Below are positions 8,976-17,506 of a DNA stretch of 64,000 bases, one piece after another; the first letter of the stretch is position 1; every line of letters starts with the position of its first letter. This DNA is from JACPNO01 sp963825405 (GTDB lineage Bacteria; Acidobacteriota; Terriglobia; Bryobacterales; Bryobacteraceae): assembly GCA_963825405.1 (NCBI GenBank), contig CAWGTB010000002.1:124001-188000 (forward strand). Direction: 5' to 3'. The notes beneath the pieces were generated by a model. It saw only the letters and a list, made by a program, of their open reading frames with translations, had not been told where the DNA came from and made no database searches. A program made the translations under genes and the position numbers.

Positions 8976-11609
8976 TCAATTCTTGGCAGCCGCAGCCAGC
9001 ATTTTTCCAGGGCGAAGATGCGCTTGCAGTTGTTCGGCAATGGCCCTCGCGCTTGCCCCCAGAAAAATGGAGTTGTGATCGCCCTTGAGCCGGCGCACTT
9101 CAAGGCCCGCGCGCGCAAATTCCTGCCAGCCCATGCGCGGATCGTTCAGCAATTGCGTGCTCACCGGCTGGTCCGCAGCAATGAAGTGCAGGATGGGAGC
9201 AGCAAAATCGCGCGGCACGTATTCCCACATCGCCATGGCATGCAGCTTCTTGATTCCCCGCCCCGCCACCAGCGCGTCCGATCCCACGGCGGTCAGCGCG
9301 CGGCTCGCACGTGCCGTAAACCGCCGGGTCGCCATGTGGCCCAGCACCCGTGCGTGTTCCAGCACCGCGCGAACCGTGAGCCCTTTACCGCCGCGGGCAA
9401 GCGAGATGGCGATATCGCGCGCGCCCGCCGCGTATCGCTTCCACTGCGTTCGAATTTTTGTTGTTCCCGGCGCCGGCACGTCGAACAGAATCAGGTGCTC
9501 GATCCGCTCTCCCTGCGTCATCAGTTGCCGCGCGGCTTCGAATGCGATCACGCCTCCATAACAATGGCCGGCGAGCAGGTACGGCCCTTGCGGACGCGTC
9601 CGCCGGATTGCCGCAACCGCAAGGCGAGCCTGCTCCTCCACCGGCAGCAGGAGGCCGTCACGAACCGGTTCGGCGTGGAGAACGATGTAGAAAGGCTGCT
9701 CACCGCCGAGGTGTTTGGCCAGGTAGCGAAAATAATACGGGTTGCGCGCATTTGCCGGAAAACAGAAAATCGGCACGCCCGATCCCTGGCGCTGAAGTCC
9801 CAGAATGCCGGCCTCGGATGAATCCTTGCGCTCCCATTCCGCGTCCACCTGCTCGCCGCATTCGGCGATGATCCGCGCGAGCGACGCGACGGTCGGATGA
9901 TCGAAGAACTCCACGCGCTCCAGCAGTTCGCCGCTGACGTGCAGACTTTTCTGCGCGTCCATCAGCATCACGGCCACGGCCAGCGAGTCGCCGCCCAGCG
10001 CAAAGAAATCGTCGTCTGCGCCGATTTGTTCCACCCGCAAGATGCGGCGCCATATCTCGATGAGCGTCGATTCAACCGACGTCGCAGCCTCGCGAGGCGG
10101 CGCGACCAGATCATGAAACTGCTCCGCCAGCACGCCTCTGCGCGGCTTGCCGGTCGCGGTCCGCGGAATCCGATCGACAACGACCACGCGGCGGGGGATT
10201 TTGAACGGAGCCAGGCGCGTCCCCGCAAACTGGCGTAGCTCCCTCTCCGCCACATCGGCACCCTGGCGCAAAACCACGGCGGCAGCGATCTCTTCCCCCA
10301 GCGTGGGATGGGCGACTGCAAAAGCGGCGGCATCGGCGAGCGCGGGATGGGAGCGCAGTACGTCATCCACTTCCTGGGGAAGAATTTTTTCGCCGCCCCG
10401 GTTGATCATTTCCTTCAAGCGCCCAGTGATGAATAAAAATCCTTCGCTATCGAGCCGGCCGAGGTCGCCGGTATGAAACCAGCCGCCGTGGAAAGCGGTC
10501 TCATTGGCTTCCGGATTGTCGAGATATCCCGCCATCACCGAAGGCCCGCGCACTACGATTTCTCCTTCCGCTTCGGCAGGCGCTGGATTCCCGAACGCGT
10601 CCAGGATCGCCAGTTCCAGTCCGCTGGTCTTTCCGGTGGACCCTGGCTTGCGCGCACTCGGCGTGTTGCGCGTCACACCGCCGGTCTCCGTCAAGCCGTA
10701 GCCGTTCAGCACTGCCGCGCCCGTCGCCTGCTCGAGCAATGGAATCAGCTCCGGCTCCGGCATCGCGCCGCTGGTGAGAATCAGGCGCAGCGAAGTGTGC
10801 TGGAAAACTTCCGGATGCTCGCGCGCAATGGCCAACAGCGCCCGGTTCAGCGGCGGATTGGATTTCAACCACGTCGGCCGGAATTCGGCGAGCCACGCCA
10901 GGAACCCGGCGGGATTGAAGCCAGCCGTGCTGATGACCATGCCGCCGCAAAACAACTGCGATAGCACCGAGCCTAGCCCGGCCTGGTGAAATAAGGGCGT
11001 CATGCTCAGGAATCGGTCGTCCCGGCTCAACTGCAGCGCGTCCACCTCGCGACCCGCCATCGCGTGCAGTTGCGTCCAGGTCCGCGGAACTAGTTTGGGA
11101 GTGCCGGTCGTGGCGGACGTGAACATCAACAATGCGGCGTCGGTAGTTCGGGCATGTTGCACGGCGGACGCTTCCCCGGGAGCGGCGACGGTAAAAACAC
11201 CGGCGGGCCGGTCGAGCGCAGGCTGGATTCGCAGCACCCGCATGCCCAGCTCGCGCGCCGCCTTGGCTGCCGATGGCGCGCTGCCGTCCTGAACCATGAG
11301 CGTGCGCGCGCCCAATCGCGTGAGGTAGAAGCGGTACTCGTTTTCGGTGAGCGTGGGGTCGAGGGGCGCGCAGGCTCCGGCGGCGGAAACCGCCAGGAAT
11401 GCCGTAATCATCTCCGGCCCGTTGGGCAGAACCAGCGCAGTAACCTCGCCGGGACGAACGCCCGCCGCACTCAATGCGCGGCGCGCGGCGCTAAGGCACT
11501 CCGCCAACTCCCGATAGTTGAGCGGCATGCGCCCGGGAGCCGCCAAAGCAAGAGCTTCCGGCATCTCCACCGCGCGCCTTTCGACCGGCAGAAAATCGTG
11601 GAATTGCAT
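8976..11609 (-). CDS. NRPS-like adenylation-carrier-thioesterase protein
   Basis: 877 residues, domain order A-T-TE. Adenylation (1-~500): TSATTGTPK at 165-172 (phosphate loop), NGYGLTETGG at 302-311, HTGDLG at 379-384, GRLKEMINRGGEKI at 396-409 and catalytic Lys488 in TATGKPRR. Carrier (~512-585): FFALGGDSLAV with phosphopantetheine Ser542. Thioesterase (612-870): nucleophile motif AGHCYGG, giving Cys683 where most type I thioesterases have Ser, with GDHNSIF supplying the His. There is no condensation domain, so it activates one acid, loads it and releases it, or passes it to a partner. The A8 motif resembles acyl-CoA-ligase-type adenylating enzymes more than amino-acid NRPS domains. Substrate unknown. 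It starts seven bases after the glycosyltransferase stop. Confidence 0.88.
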   Translation of the reverse strand: MQFHDFLPVERRAVEMPEALALAAPGRMPLNYRELAECLSAARRALSAAGVRPGEVTALVLPNGPEMITAFLAVSAAGACAPLDPTLTENEYRFYLTRLGARTLMVQDGSAPSAAKAARELGMRVLRIQPALDRPAGVFTVAAPGEASAVQHARTTDAALLMFTSATTGTPKLVPRTWTQLHAMAGREVDALQLSRDDRFLSMTPLFHQAGLGSVLSQLFCGGMVISTAGFNPAGFLAWLAEFRPTWLKSNPPLNRALLAIAREHPEVFQHTSLRLILTSGAMPEPELIPLLEQATGAAVLNGYGLTETGGVTRNTPSARKPGSTGKTSGLELAILDAFGNPAPAEAEGEIVVRGPSVMAGYLDNPEANETAFHGGWFHTGDLGRLDSEGFLFITGRLKEMINRGGEKILPQEVDDVLRSHPALADAAAFAVAHPTLGEEIAAAVVLRQGADVAERELRQFAGTRLAPFKIPRRVVVVDRIPRTATGKPRRGVLAEQFHDLVAPPREAATSVESTLIEIWRRILRVEQIGADDDFFALGGDSLAVAVMLMDAQKSLHVSGELLERVEFFDHPTVASLARIIAECGEQVDAEWERKDSSEAGILGLQRQGSGVPIFCFPANARNPYYFRYLAKHLGGEQPFYIVLHAEPVRDGLLLPVEEQARLAVAAIRRTRPQGPYLLAGHCYGGVIAFEAARQLMTQGERIEHLILFDVPAPGTTKIRTQWKRYAAGARDIAISLARGGKGLTVRAVLEHARVLGHMATRRFTARASRALTAVGSDALVAGRGIKKLHAMAMWEYVPRDFAAPILHFIAADQPVSTQLLNDPRMGWQEFARAGLEVRRLKGDHNSIFLGASARAIAEQLQAHLRPGKMLAAAAKN

Positions 11610-11616
11610 TGCTGGA

Positions 11617-12738
11617 TTATTGATTGTATCGCTGCGCCGCGGCCGCGAAAAACTCCCACGATTTCAGCGCGCAGGTTTCCCAGCGAAACATTTCCGCGCG
11701 CCGGATACCACGTTCGCGCAACTGGCGCTGCAAATCGGATGAGCCGAGCAGCGTCTGCATGGCCGCGCTCAACGCCGGGACGCTGCGCGGATCGACGTGC
11801 AGAGCCGCGTCGCCAGTGATTTCCGGCAGCGATGAAACGTTGGAGGTGATCACCGGAACTCCGGCTGCCATTGCCTGCGCCACCGGGATCCCGAAGCCCT
11901 CATAAAGCGACGGATAAACCAGCATCACCGCCCCTGCCGTCAAGCCCGGCAGATCGCTCTCCGGCACATAACCCAGGTAGTGAATGCCCGCCGGCGGCTT
12001 GCGCAAACGGCCAAGCGTCGCCTCTTCGTTCCAACCCGGCGGACCGGCTACGACCAGGTCGAAAGCCTCGCGCTCGGCGCGCGGGAAAGCTTCGTAAGCG
12101 TCCAGCAAGGCCGCCACGTTCTTGCGCGGCTCGATGGTTCCCACGAAAAGAATGTACGGCTTGGTCAAGCCGGCGGGTGGTTTGGCCGCGGCCCCGAAAT
12201 ACTCCGGCGCGACGCCGTTGTAGATCACTGTGATTTTTTCCGGCGCGAGGCCAAGAATGCGGATGGCATCCTGCCGCGTGCTTTCCGATATGGCGATCAC
12301 CGCCGTGGCGGGCGCCAGCACTCGCTCGGCAAATTCCTGGTGCCCGCGCGTGGTTGCTTGCGTGTGCAATTCCGGCATCAACCATGCGGTGAGATCGTGA
12401 ATCGTCGCCGTCAGGCACGCGCCGCGCGGCGGATGCAGCATCTGGTGGGAGGCGTGAAACACGTCGAAACGGCGGGCCATCGCGTCGAGCGGGCTTACAC
12501 CGAGCGCGCGGCAGATGCGGTTGTTGAAGCCGAACACGCCCGCCAGTCGCAGCGCGGTCGCCGCGGGCCCGATCACCGACCTGTCGAGCGGACAATCCTG
12601 CGGGAAATCGAGCCAGGGAAATAGCGCGACTTCGTTAGTGCCCGCGGCCGCCCGCAGGTGCCGCGTCCACTGATAGATGTAAGTCTTGATGCCCGCGCCC
12701 TGCTGCAGCAGCGCGGTCGCGTCCACACAGATTCGCAC
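11617..12738 (-). CDS. Glycosyltransferase family 4
   Basis: About 373 residues, GT-B fold. GTG 12738 (VRICVDATALL) is chosen because AAAAGGA sits about nine bases upstream and it clears the upstream gene by 16 bases; a longer in-frame reading overlaps that gene and adds a non-conserved cysteine-rich stretch. The C-terminal half shows LFVGTIEPRKN and the donor-binding YEGFGIPVAQAMAAG. The usual E-x7-E has Gln at the second position (EGFGIPVAQ). It should transfer a sugar from a nucleotide donor to an acceptor at the inner membrane or in the cytoplasm. As first gene of the operon with the NRPS-like protein it may glycosylate that pathway's product; this is context only. Confidence 0.85.
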   Translation of the reverse strand: MRICVDATALLQQGAGIKTYIYQWTRHLRAAAGTNEVALFPWLDFPQDCPLDRSVIGPAATALRLAGVFGFNNRICRALGVSPLDAMARRFDVFHASHQMLHPPRGACLTATIHDLTAWLMPELHTQATTRGHQEFAERVLAPATAVIAISESTRQDAIRILGLAPEKITVIYNGVAPEYFGAAAKPPAGLTKPYILFVGTIEPRKNVAALLDAYEAFPRAEREAFDLVVAGPPGWNEEATLGRLRKPPAGIHYLGYVPESDLPGLTAGAVMLVYPSLYEGFGIPVAQAMAAGVPVITSNVSSLPEITGDAALHVDPRSVPALSAAMQTLLGSSDLQRQLRERGIRRAEMFRWETCALKSWEFFAAAAQRYNQ

Positions 12739-12754
12739 GCTGTTCAGTCCTTTT

Positions 12755-13519
12755 CTAGAACATCCAATAGCCGGTGAACAGCAACACGGCGGCCAGACAC
12801 GTGCGCAGCGGCTTGGCCGGAATGTGAGCGGCAATGCGGCTGCCCAGCAGAACGCCGGGAATCGAACCGAGCAGCAGCCACGGCACGAGTGTCCACTCGA
12901 CGCCTCCGGAAGTCGCGTGGGCGATTCCCGTGACGGATACCAGTATCGCGGCGTGGAAAACGTCGGTGCCCACCACTTTCGAAGGTTTCGCGGGGAAGAG
13001 CAGCATCAGAAACGGAGCCAGCAGCGAGCCGCTTCCCACCGACGTCGCGCCCACGCAAAGACCCACCACCGCGCCCCAGATCACCGTGCCATTGCCGTTC
13101 AGGAATTGCATGGTCTTCGCGGAAGGAGCGGCTTCGGAAAATCGTGTGAACATGCGAGCCAGCAGAATGATGGCGACCAGTACCAGCAGCGCGCCGATGG
13201 CCCGCTTCACATAATGCTCGGCGTTGTGCGTGATGTGGGGCAGCAGAATCACCAGCAGCGAGCCGACCAGGCCGCCGGGAATGCTGCCATACGCCAGCCT
13301 TTTCACGACCGCCATCTCGACGGTGCCCTGTTTGAAGTGCACCCACGCGCCAATGATCTTGGTGACAGCGCCGTAAACCAGGTCGGTGCCGACGGCAGTG
13401 ACCGGCCGCACGCCCAAAATCAGAATGAGAAACGGCGCCATCAGGGCCGCGCCGCCCATGCTGGTGAGCCCGATCAGGATCCCCACGCCGAAACTCATCA
13501 GTACCAGTGGAAAATTCAT
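12755..13519 (-). CDS. TauE/SafE-type membrane transporter
   Basis: 254-residue integral membrane protein with the two-fold repeat of the TauE/SafE (UPF0721) family. The first half has GLTSMGGAALMAPFLI and GVRPVTAVGTDLVYGA; the second has a matching VGATSVGSGSLLAPFL and VVGTDVFHAA. Roughly seven or eight hydrophobic segments are visible. Family members export sulfite, sulfoacetate or other organic anions. The gene sits just after an Rrf2 regulator with four conserved cysteines, which favours a role in sulfur metabolism, though the substrate is not proven. It ends 16 bases before the glycosyltransferase start, so transcription may continue into the biosynthetic operon. Confidence 0.85.
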   Translation of the reverse strand: MNFPLVLMSFGVGILIGLTSMGGAALMAPFLILILGVRPVTAVGTDLVYGAVTKIIGAWVHFKQGTVEMAVVKRLAYGSIPGGLVGSLLVILLPHITHNAEHYVKRAIGALLVLVAIILLARMFTRFSEAAPSAKTMQFLNGNGTVIWGAVVGLCVGATSVGSGSLLAPFLMLLFPAKPSKVVGTDVFHAAILVSVTGIAHATSGGVEWTLVPWLLLGSIPGVLLGSRIAAHIPAKPLRTCLAAVLLFTGYWMF

Positions 13520-13528
13520 GACTGGCCC

Positions 13529-13981
13529 TCAGCCGCTGCTCTGGCTTTGGCGGACGCCGTCCACACGCCGCAGCAAGTCGGCGAGGGTGGTGTTGTCGAG
13601 CACCGTGGCCATCGCGTCCCTCACCTGCCGCATGATGATGCGGGTGCCACAGCTCTCAACATCCGGGCAGTCTTTACAGGGCTGGAAAGCCGTTTCCGAG
13701 GCGCACGGCAAGGGCGCGAGCGGCCCTTCCATCATGCGAATCACTGAGCCGATCGTGATGGTGGATGGCGGCCGGCTGAGATGGTACCCTCCGCCTTTGC
13801 CTTTTTTGCTCTCGAGCAAGCCCTGCCCTTTCAATTCGAGAAGAATCACTTCCAGAAACTTGAGTGGAATCGATTCCTCTTTGGACAGAGTGGCGATGAG
13901 CACCGGGCCCTCTCTAAAACGCCTGCCCAGTGCCAGGATGGCTTTCAAACCGTACTGGGTGCGTTTGGAAATGGTCCGCAT
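13529..13981 (-). CDS. Rrf2 family transcriptional regulator with four Cys
   Basis: 150 residues. The N-terminal winged helix is typical (KRTQYGLKAILALG; then SIPLKFLEVILLEL and a wing GKGGGYHLSRP). The C-terminal part has Cys93, Cys102, Cys105 and Cys111. The count and spacing are like Rrf2 members that bind an iron-sulfur cluster (IscR, NsrR, RsrR) though with one more cysteine than IscR. It would be a cytoplasmic DNA-binding sensor of iron-sulfur, redox or sulfur status. It is located nine bases before the TauE gene and transcribed with it. Upstream, at 14059-14068, is a decamer also found inside the palindrome at the TonB receptor start, a possible binding site. Confidence 0.85.
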   Translation of the reverse strand: MRTISKRTQYGLKAILALGRRFREGPVLIATLSKEESIPLKFLEVILLELKGQGLLESKKGKGGGYHLSRPPSTITIGSVIRMMEGPLAPLPCASETAFQPCKDCPDVESCGTRIIMRQVRDAMATVLDNTTLADLLRRVDGVRQSQSSG

Positions 13982-14058
13982 AGCGCCGGAAAACTCTACC
14001 GCCCAACAATTGCTTAAATCGCTTTGGATCTAGAGTATAACTCAGCTTGACGACGCTT

Positions 14059-14068
14059 TTAGTGGACA
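14059..14068 (-). promoter_or_regulatory. Decamer upstream of rrf2, shared with receptor operator
   Basis: On the minus strand this reads TGTCCACTAA and lies about 80 bases before the Rrf2 start codon, upstream of a TTATACTC segment that could be its -10 box. The same decamer forms the left part of the palindrome at 17255-17272 before the TonB-dependent receptor. A shared regulator is possible. Confidence 0.3.
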
Positions 14069-14073
14069 GCTGC

Positions 14074-17000
14074 CTACCACAACAGCTTCAAGCCGAATTG
14101 AATCTGCCGCGACGTGCTGGAGGTTGAGGTGATGACGCCCGCCGTTGGCGACGGCGTCGGAGTGGCCGATGCGAATACGACCGTGTTCGGCGTGCCAAAA
14201 TTGGCGCGGTTCAAGACGTTAAACAGCTCCGCCCGGAATTGGAGATGGATTCTTTCCGAAATGGCGGTGTTCTTCAAGACGGACAGGTCAAGCTCCGCGA
14301 GGCCAGGACCGGTATAGGTATTCCGGCCCAAATTCCCATAGGTCCCGGCGGGGGGAATAATGAAGGCATTCGGGTTGAAATACTGATTCGGGCCGCCCTG
14401 AATGACGTTGCCGGTAAACGCCGGGTTCAGCGAGGGCCGCACCGGGTTGCGGCTGTCGCCGTCGTTGGACGGGTTGAACCCGAGACTGGGCGTGAACGGA
14501 AACCCGGACTGCAGCGAGAGGATTCCACTCAACGACCAGCCGCCTGCCAGCTTCTGGCCCCACCCGCTCGAGCTATGCAAAAATCGTTTGCCATTTCCCA
14601 AAGGCAGCTCGTAGCTTCCGTTGATCACCGCCAGATTGCGGATGTCGGAGTTGGAAGGGCCCCAGTCCAGCTTCGGGTTCAGAGGATACATGACGAAGCC
14701 CGGGGAGTTGGCGCCGACGCTGCTGTTCCACGCCGTGCCGTCGTCGAGGCTCTTGGAAAATGTGTAGACGCCTCGTAGCTGGAAGCCCTGGCTGAAGCGG
14801 CGATTCAGATCCAGTTGCAAAGCGTTGTATGAGCTCAGCCCCTCGGAGAACCAGGTGGTGGTGTTGGCCAGTTTGGGATTCGCGAGTGGGGCGGTCTTGG
14901 GAAAGAAGATCGTCCCTCCAACCAGCGTGGGAATGGGGATGTTCGCATCGAGCGACAGCATCTCGTGATATCCGTGAGACCCGACGTACCCGATGCCGAA
15001 CGAAGTATTGTGGGCGATTTCCTGTTCGATTTTGAATGTCCACGAGATGACGGTTGGCGTATAGGCGTCCGGCTGTATGCCGCTCGGTGAAATCTTGCTT
15101 CCAGCGGGGGCCGCTGCGCCGGGAACGATGTTCAGGTCCGAAAGCTGGATGTTCTTGAAAGACTGCGTAGTGTTGTACGGGGCCGTTTGGTCCATGCGGT
15201 AGTCGATGTTATCCAGCAGCGCGCGATAGATCCCGAAGCCGGCGCGGATCACCGTCTTGCTCTTGCCGAACGGATCCCACGCCAATCCGACGCGAGGTTC
15301 GGGCAGGAACTTTGCGCGGTTCACGGTAAAGACGGAATTTCCCACGACTGGATTCGTTTGGATAATTCCGCTCGCGTCGAAGACGTAATTGGAGGCGCGC
15401 CCGTGCACTTCGTTCCAGCCATTGGTCGATTCAAAGCGGAAGCCGACCCGCAGCTCGAGATTCGGCCGCAGCTTGATGGCGTCCTGCACGAAGCCGGCGC
15501 CTTCGAGCGACCGCCAGCCTAGAGCCGTGGGTGATGGCACGACGGTGAAAGTGGATATGGTGCCCGCCAGAAAGCTAGCCAGGCTTCCGAACGAAGCCTG
15601 CCCGTTCTGATACTGGGCCAGATTATCGTTGGCCTGAATGCGCTGCAGCCACACGCCGGCTTCGATCGTATGGATGCCGTGGGTCCACATAATGTGATCG
15701 TCGAGCGTAAAGAGATTACGCGTGGCTGACAAGTTGCTTCCCGCGTTGGTGCCGGCCAGGCTGATCTGCGATGCGCCGTTCAGCGCCGTGCCGCCGCCGA
15801 TCACCACCGCGCCGATGGGATTCCCGGGCACCCATCCCGGCAAATTCGCCGGCGTCTCGCCGTCAAAGAAGAAACTGGCGCGGGAAAAACCGATCCTCGC
15901 GGTGTTCAAAAGCGTGGGCGAAAAGATGTGCTGCTCCTGCAGGCTCACCACCTGTTCGCGCAGAGTCTCGATGGCCGAGCTCAACGGATTCACGGACGGC
16001 GTGTTGTCGGCGCTGTCGTCCACCGTGTAAACCGCCGCGAGAGTGTCCTTGCTCGAGAGGTAGTAGTCGAAGCGCGCCGTGCCGAAATCTTCGCGGATGG
16101 TCTGCAGCGGATGGCTGAATGCTACGCCAATGCCGGAGCCCAGGTCCGGACCATTCTGGACGGGCCACAGCGCAAACAGAGCCGCGACGCCGGGCGCGAG
16201 GCCCACGTTTTTCAAAACGCCCGCGGAGTTGGGCAAATAGCCCAGGCGCGCTGGGTGTCGGGAACCAGGGTGACGTCGCTCAACCCCAGGTGTTGGCGGA
16301 ATCCTTCGAAATTTCCGAAGACGAAGATTTTGTTCTTCACGATCGGTCCGCCCAACGCCGCGCCGAACTCGTTGCGCTGAAATTGCGGAATCGGGCCCTG
16401 ATCGAAGAAATTGCGCGCGTCCAGATCGCTGTTGCGCAGGAATTCGAAGAGGGTTCCATGCAGTTGATTGGTTCCGGACGAGGTAATGATGCTTACCTGA
16501 CCCCCGGGACGCTTTCCGTATTCCGCCCCATAGGTATCCGACTACCACGTTGAATTCGCGGACCGCATCCACGCCCAGCAACTGCCCGCTCGCGCCGCCC
16601 GGCGTGACATTGATTTCCGACGCGCCGGTGTATTCAATGCCGTTCAACAGGTAAAGATTCTCCTGCGGACGGCGGCCGGAAACGGCAAACATGTTGCCGA
16701 GAGCGGAATTAGACGTCCCCGTGCCGCCGGAGCGTTGTGAGGTGTAGTTCACCACCGAGGGATTCAGGGCCATCAGCCCGTCATAGCTGCGGCCATTCAG
16801 GGGAAGATCCTTCACCTGGCGTTCGTTCACCACTCCCGACATCGCCTGGTTGGAGACACTCACCACCGCCGCCGCTTCCTCAATCGTGACGACCTGCTTG
16901 AGTTCGCCGACCGGCAGCATCAGATCCACGGTGGTCTTCTGGCCGACTACCAGATTGATTCCGGTCTTCACCTGCGTGCTGAAGCCCGCCTTTTCGGCTG

Positions 17001-17253
17001 AGACCTGATACGGACCGACAGGAATGGAAGGCGCGGAATAGCGGCCGGCTTCATCGGTCACCAGCTGGCGCTCGGCCCCTGTTTCGAGGTTGGTGATGGT
17101 TACGGCAGCTTTGGGCATGCCTGCGCCGGAATCATCGGTGACGGTGCCGGATAAGGATGCACCCACGACCTGTCCCCAAGCGAGTGAGGTCAGGCCAACA
17201 ATTAAAAGCAATAAAATAGTCCAGTTTTTGATCGCCAAGCGAAGTGTCTCCAT
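14074..17253 (-). CDS. TonB-dependent receptor with carboxypeptidase-regulatory N-domain (Oar-like)
   Basis: 1059 residues. Signal peptide (LLLLIVGLTSLAWGQ), then an N-terminal Ig-like carboxypeptidase-regulatory domain (SLSGTVTDDSGAGMPKAAV), a plug (VKDLPLNGRSYDGLMALNP; ENLYLLNGIEYTGASE) and a long beta-barrel ending IQFGLKLLW, whose terminal aromatic residue fits outer-membrane assembly. These huge Oar-like receptors are expanded in Solibacter-type Acidobacteria and are thought to take up complex organic substrates, possibly peptides or glycans. Between about 16255 and 16535 the protein sequence turns into low-complexity Arg-rich nonsense while another frame encodes perfectly good receptor sequence (VDTYGAEYG... 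FFDQGPIPQFQRNEFGAALG). One extra G near 16535 and a lost base near 16255 therefore cancel out. The gene itself is probably intact. Confidence 0.9.
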   Translation of the reverse strand: METLRLAIKNWTILLLLIVGLTSLAWGQVVGASLSGTVTDDSGAGMPKAAVTITNLETGAERQLVTDEAGRYSAPSIPVGPYQVSAEKAGFSTQVKTGINLVVGQKTTVDLMLPVGELKQVVTIEEAAAVVSVSNQAMSGVVNERQVKDLPLNGRSYDGLMALNPSVVNYTSQRSGGTGTSNSALGNMFAVSGRRPQENLYLLNGIEYTGASEINVTPGGASGQLLGVDAVREFNVVVGYLWGGIRKASRGSGKHHYLVRNQSTAWNPLRIPAQQRSGRAQFLRSGPDSAISAQRVRRGVGRTDREEQNLRLRKFRRIPPTPGVERRHPGSRHPARLGYLPNSAGVLKNVGLAPGVAALFALWPVQNGPDLGSGIGVAFSHPLQTIREDFGTARFDYYLSSKDTLAAVYTVDDSADNTPSVNPLSSAIETLREQVVSLQEQHIFSPTLLNTARIGFSRASFFFDGETPANLPGWVPGNPIGAVVIGGGTALNGASQISLAGTNAGSNLSATRNLFTLDDHIMWTHGIHTIEAGVWLQRIQANDNLAQYQNGQASFGSLASFLAGTISTFTVVPSPTALGWRSLEGAGFVQDAIKLRPNLELRVGFRFESTNGWNEVHGRASNYVFDASGIIQTNPVVGNSVFTVNRAKFLPEPRVGLAWDPFGKSKTVIRAGFGIYRALLDNIDYRMDQTAPYNTTQSFKNIQLSDLNIVPGAAAPAGSKISPSGIQPDAYTPTVISWTFKIEQEIAHNTSFGIGYVGSHGYHEMLSLDANIPIPTLVGGTIFFPKTAPLANPKLANTTTWFSEGLSSYNALQLDLNRRFSQGFQLRGVYTFSKSLDDGTAWNSSVGANSPGFVMYPLNPKLDWGPSNSDIRNLAVINGSYELPLGNGKRFLHSSSGWGQKLAGGWSLSGILSLQSGFPFTPSLGFNPSNDGDSRNPVRPSLNPAFTGNVIQGGPNQYFNPNAFIIPPAGTYGNLGRNTYTGPGLAELDLSVLKNTAISERIHLQFRAELFNVLNRANFGTPNTVVFASATPTPSPTAGVITSTSSTSRQIQFGLKLLW

Positions 17254-17257
17254 ATGT

Positions 17258-17272
17258 CCACTAATTTAGTGG
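17258..17272. promoter_or_regulatory. Palindrome immediately upstream of the TonB receptor start
   Basis: CCACTAA-T-TTAGTGG is a perfect seven-base inverted repeat with one central base, starting four bases upstream of the receptor ATG (17253). It is either an operator, or an RNA hairpin that hides the ribosome binding region (AGTGGA is the only Shine-Dalgarno-like element). The upstream ~90 bases are unusually AT-rich, consistent with a promoter. Confidence 0.45.
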
Positions 17273-17506
17273 GCAATTGTAACACCAGCGTCATACAGAA
17301 TCCAGTTATATCTATTAACTAACTTAAACTAAACGAGATATATAATAGAAAGAAAGTGCTATATACCCTATTTAACGAGGGGGATTTCCGAAATAATAGC
17401 CTCGGCCTTCCCCATTTTTTTCTCTTTTGGGCCGGTGGGCGAAACGCAGACTTCATTACCAGTTCACGCAGACGCAACCTTGCGTTGCTAGCGTGGAGCG
17501 AGATCC

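Noticed and set aside
5822..12738. Siderophore (enterobactin-like) cluster because of the isochorismatase fold
   Set aside because: No isochorismate synthase, DHB dehydrogenase, DHB ligase or condensation domain; the isochorismatase fold is shared by many amide hydrolases.
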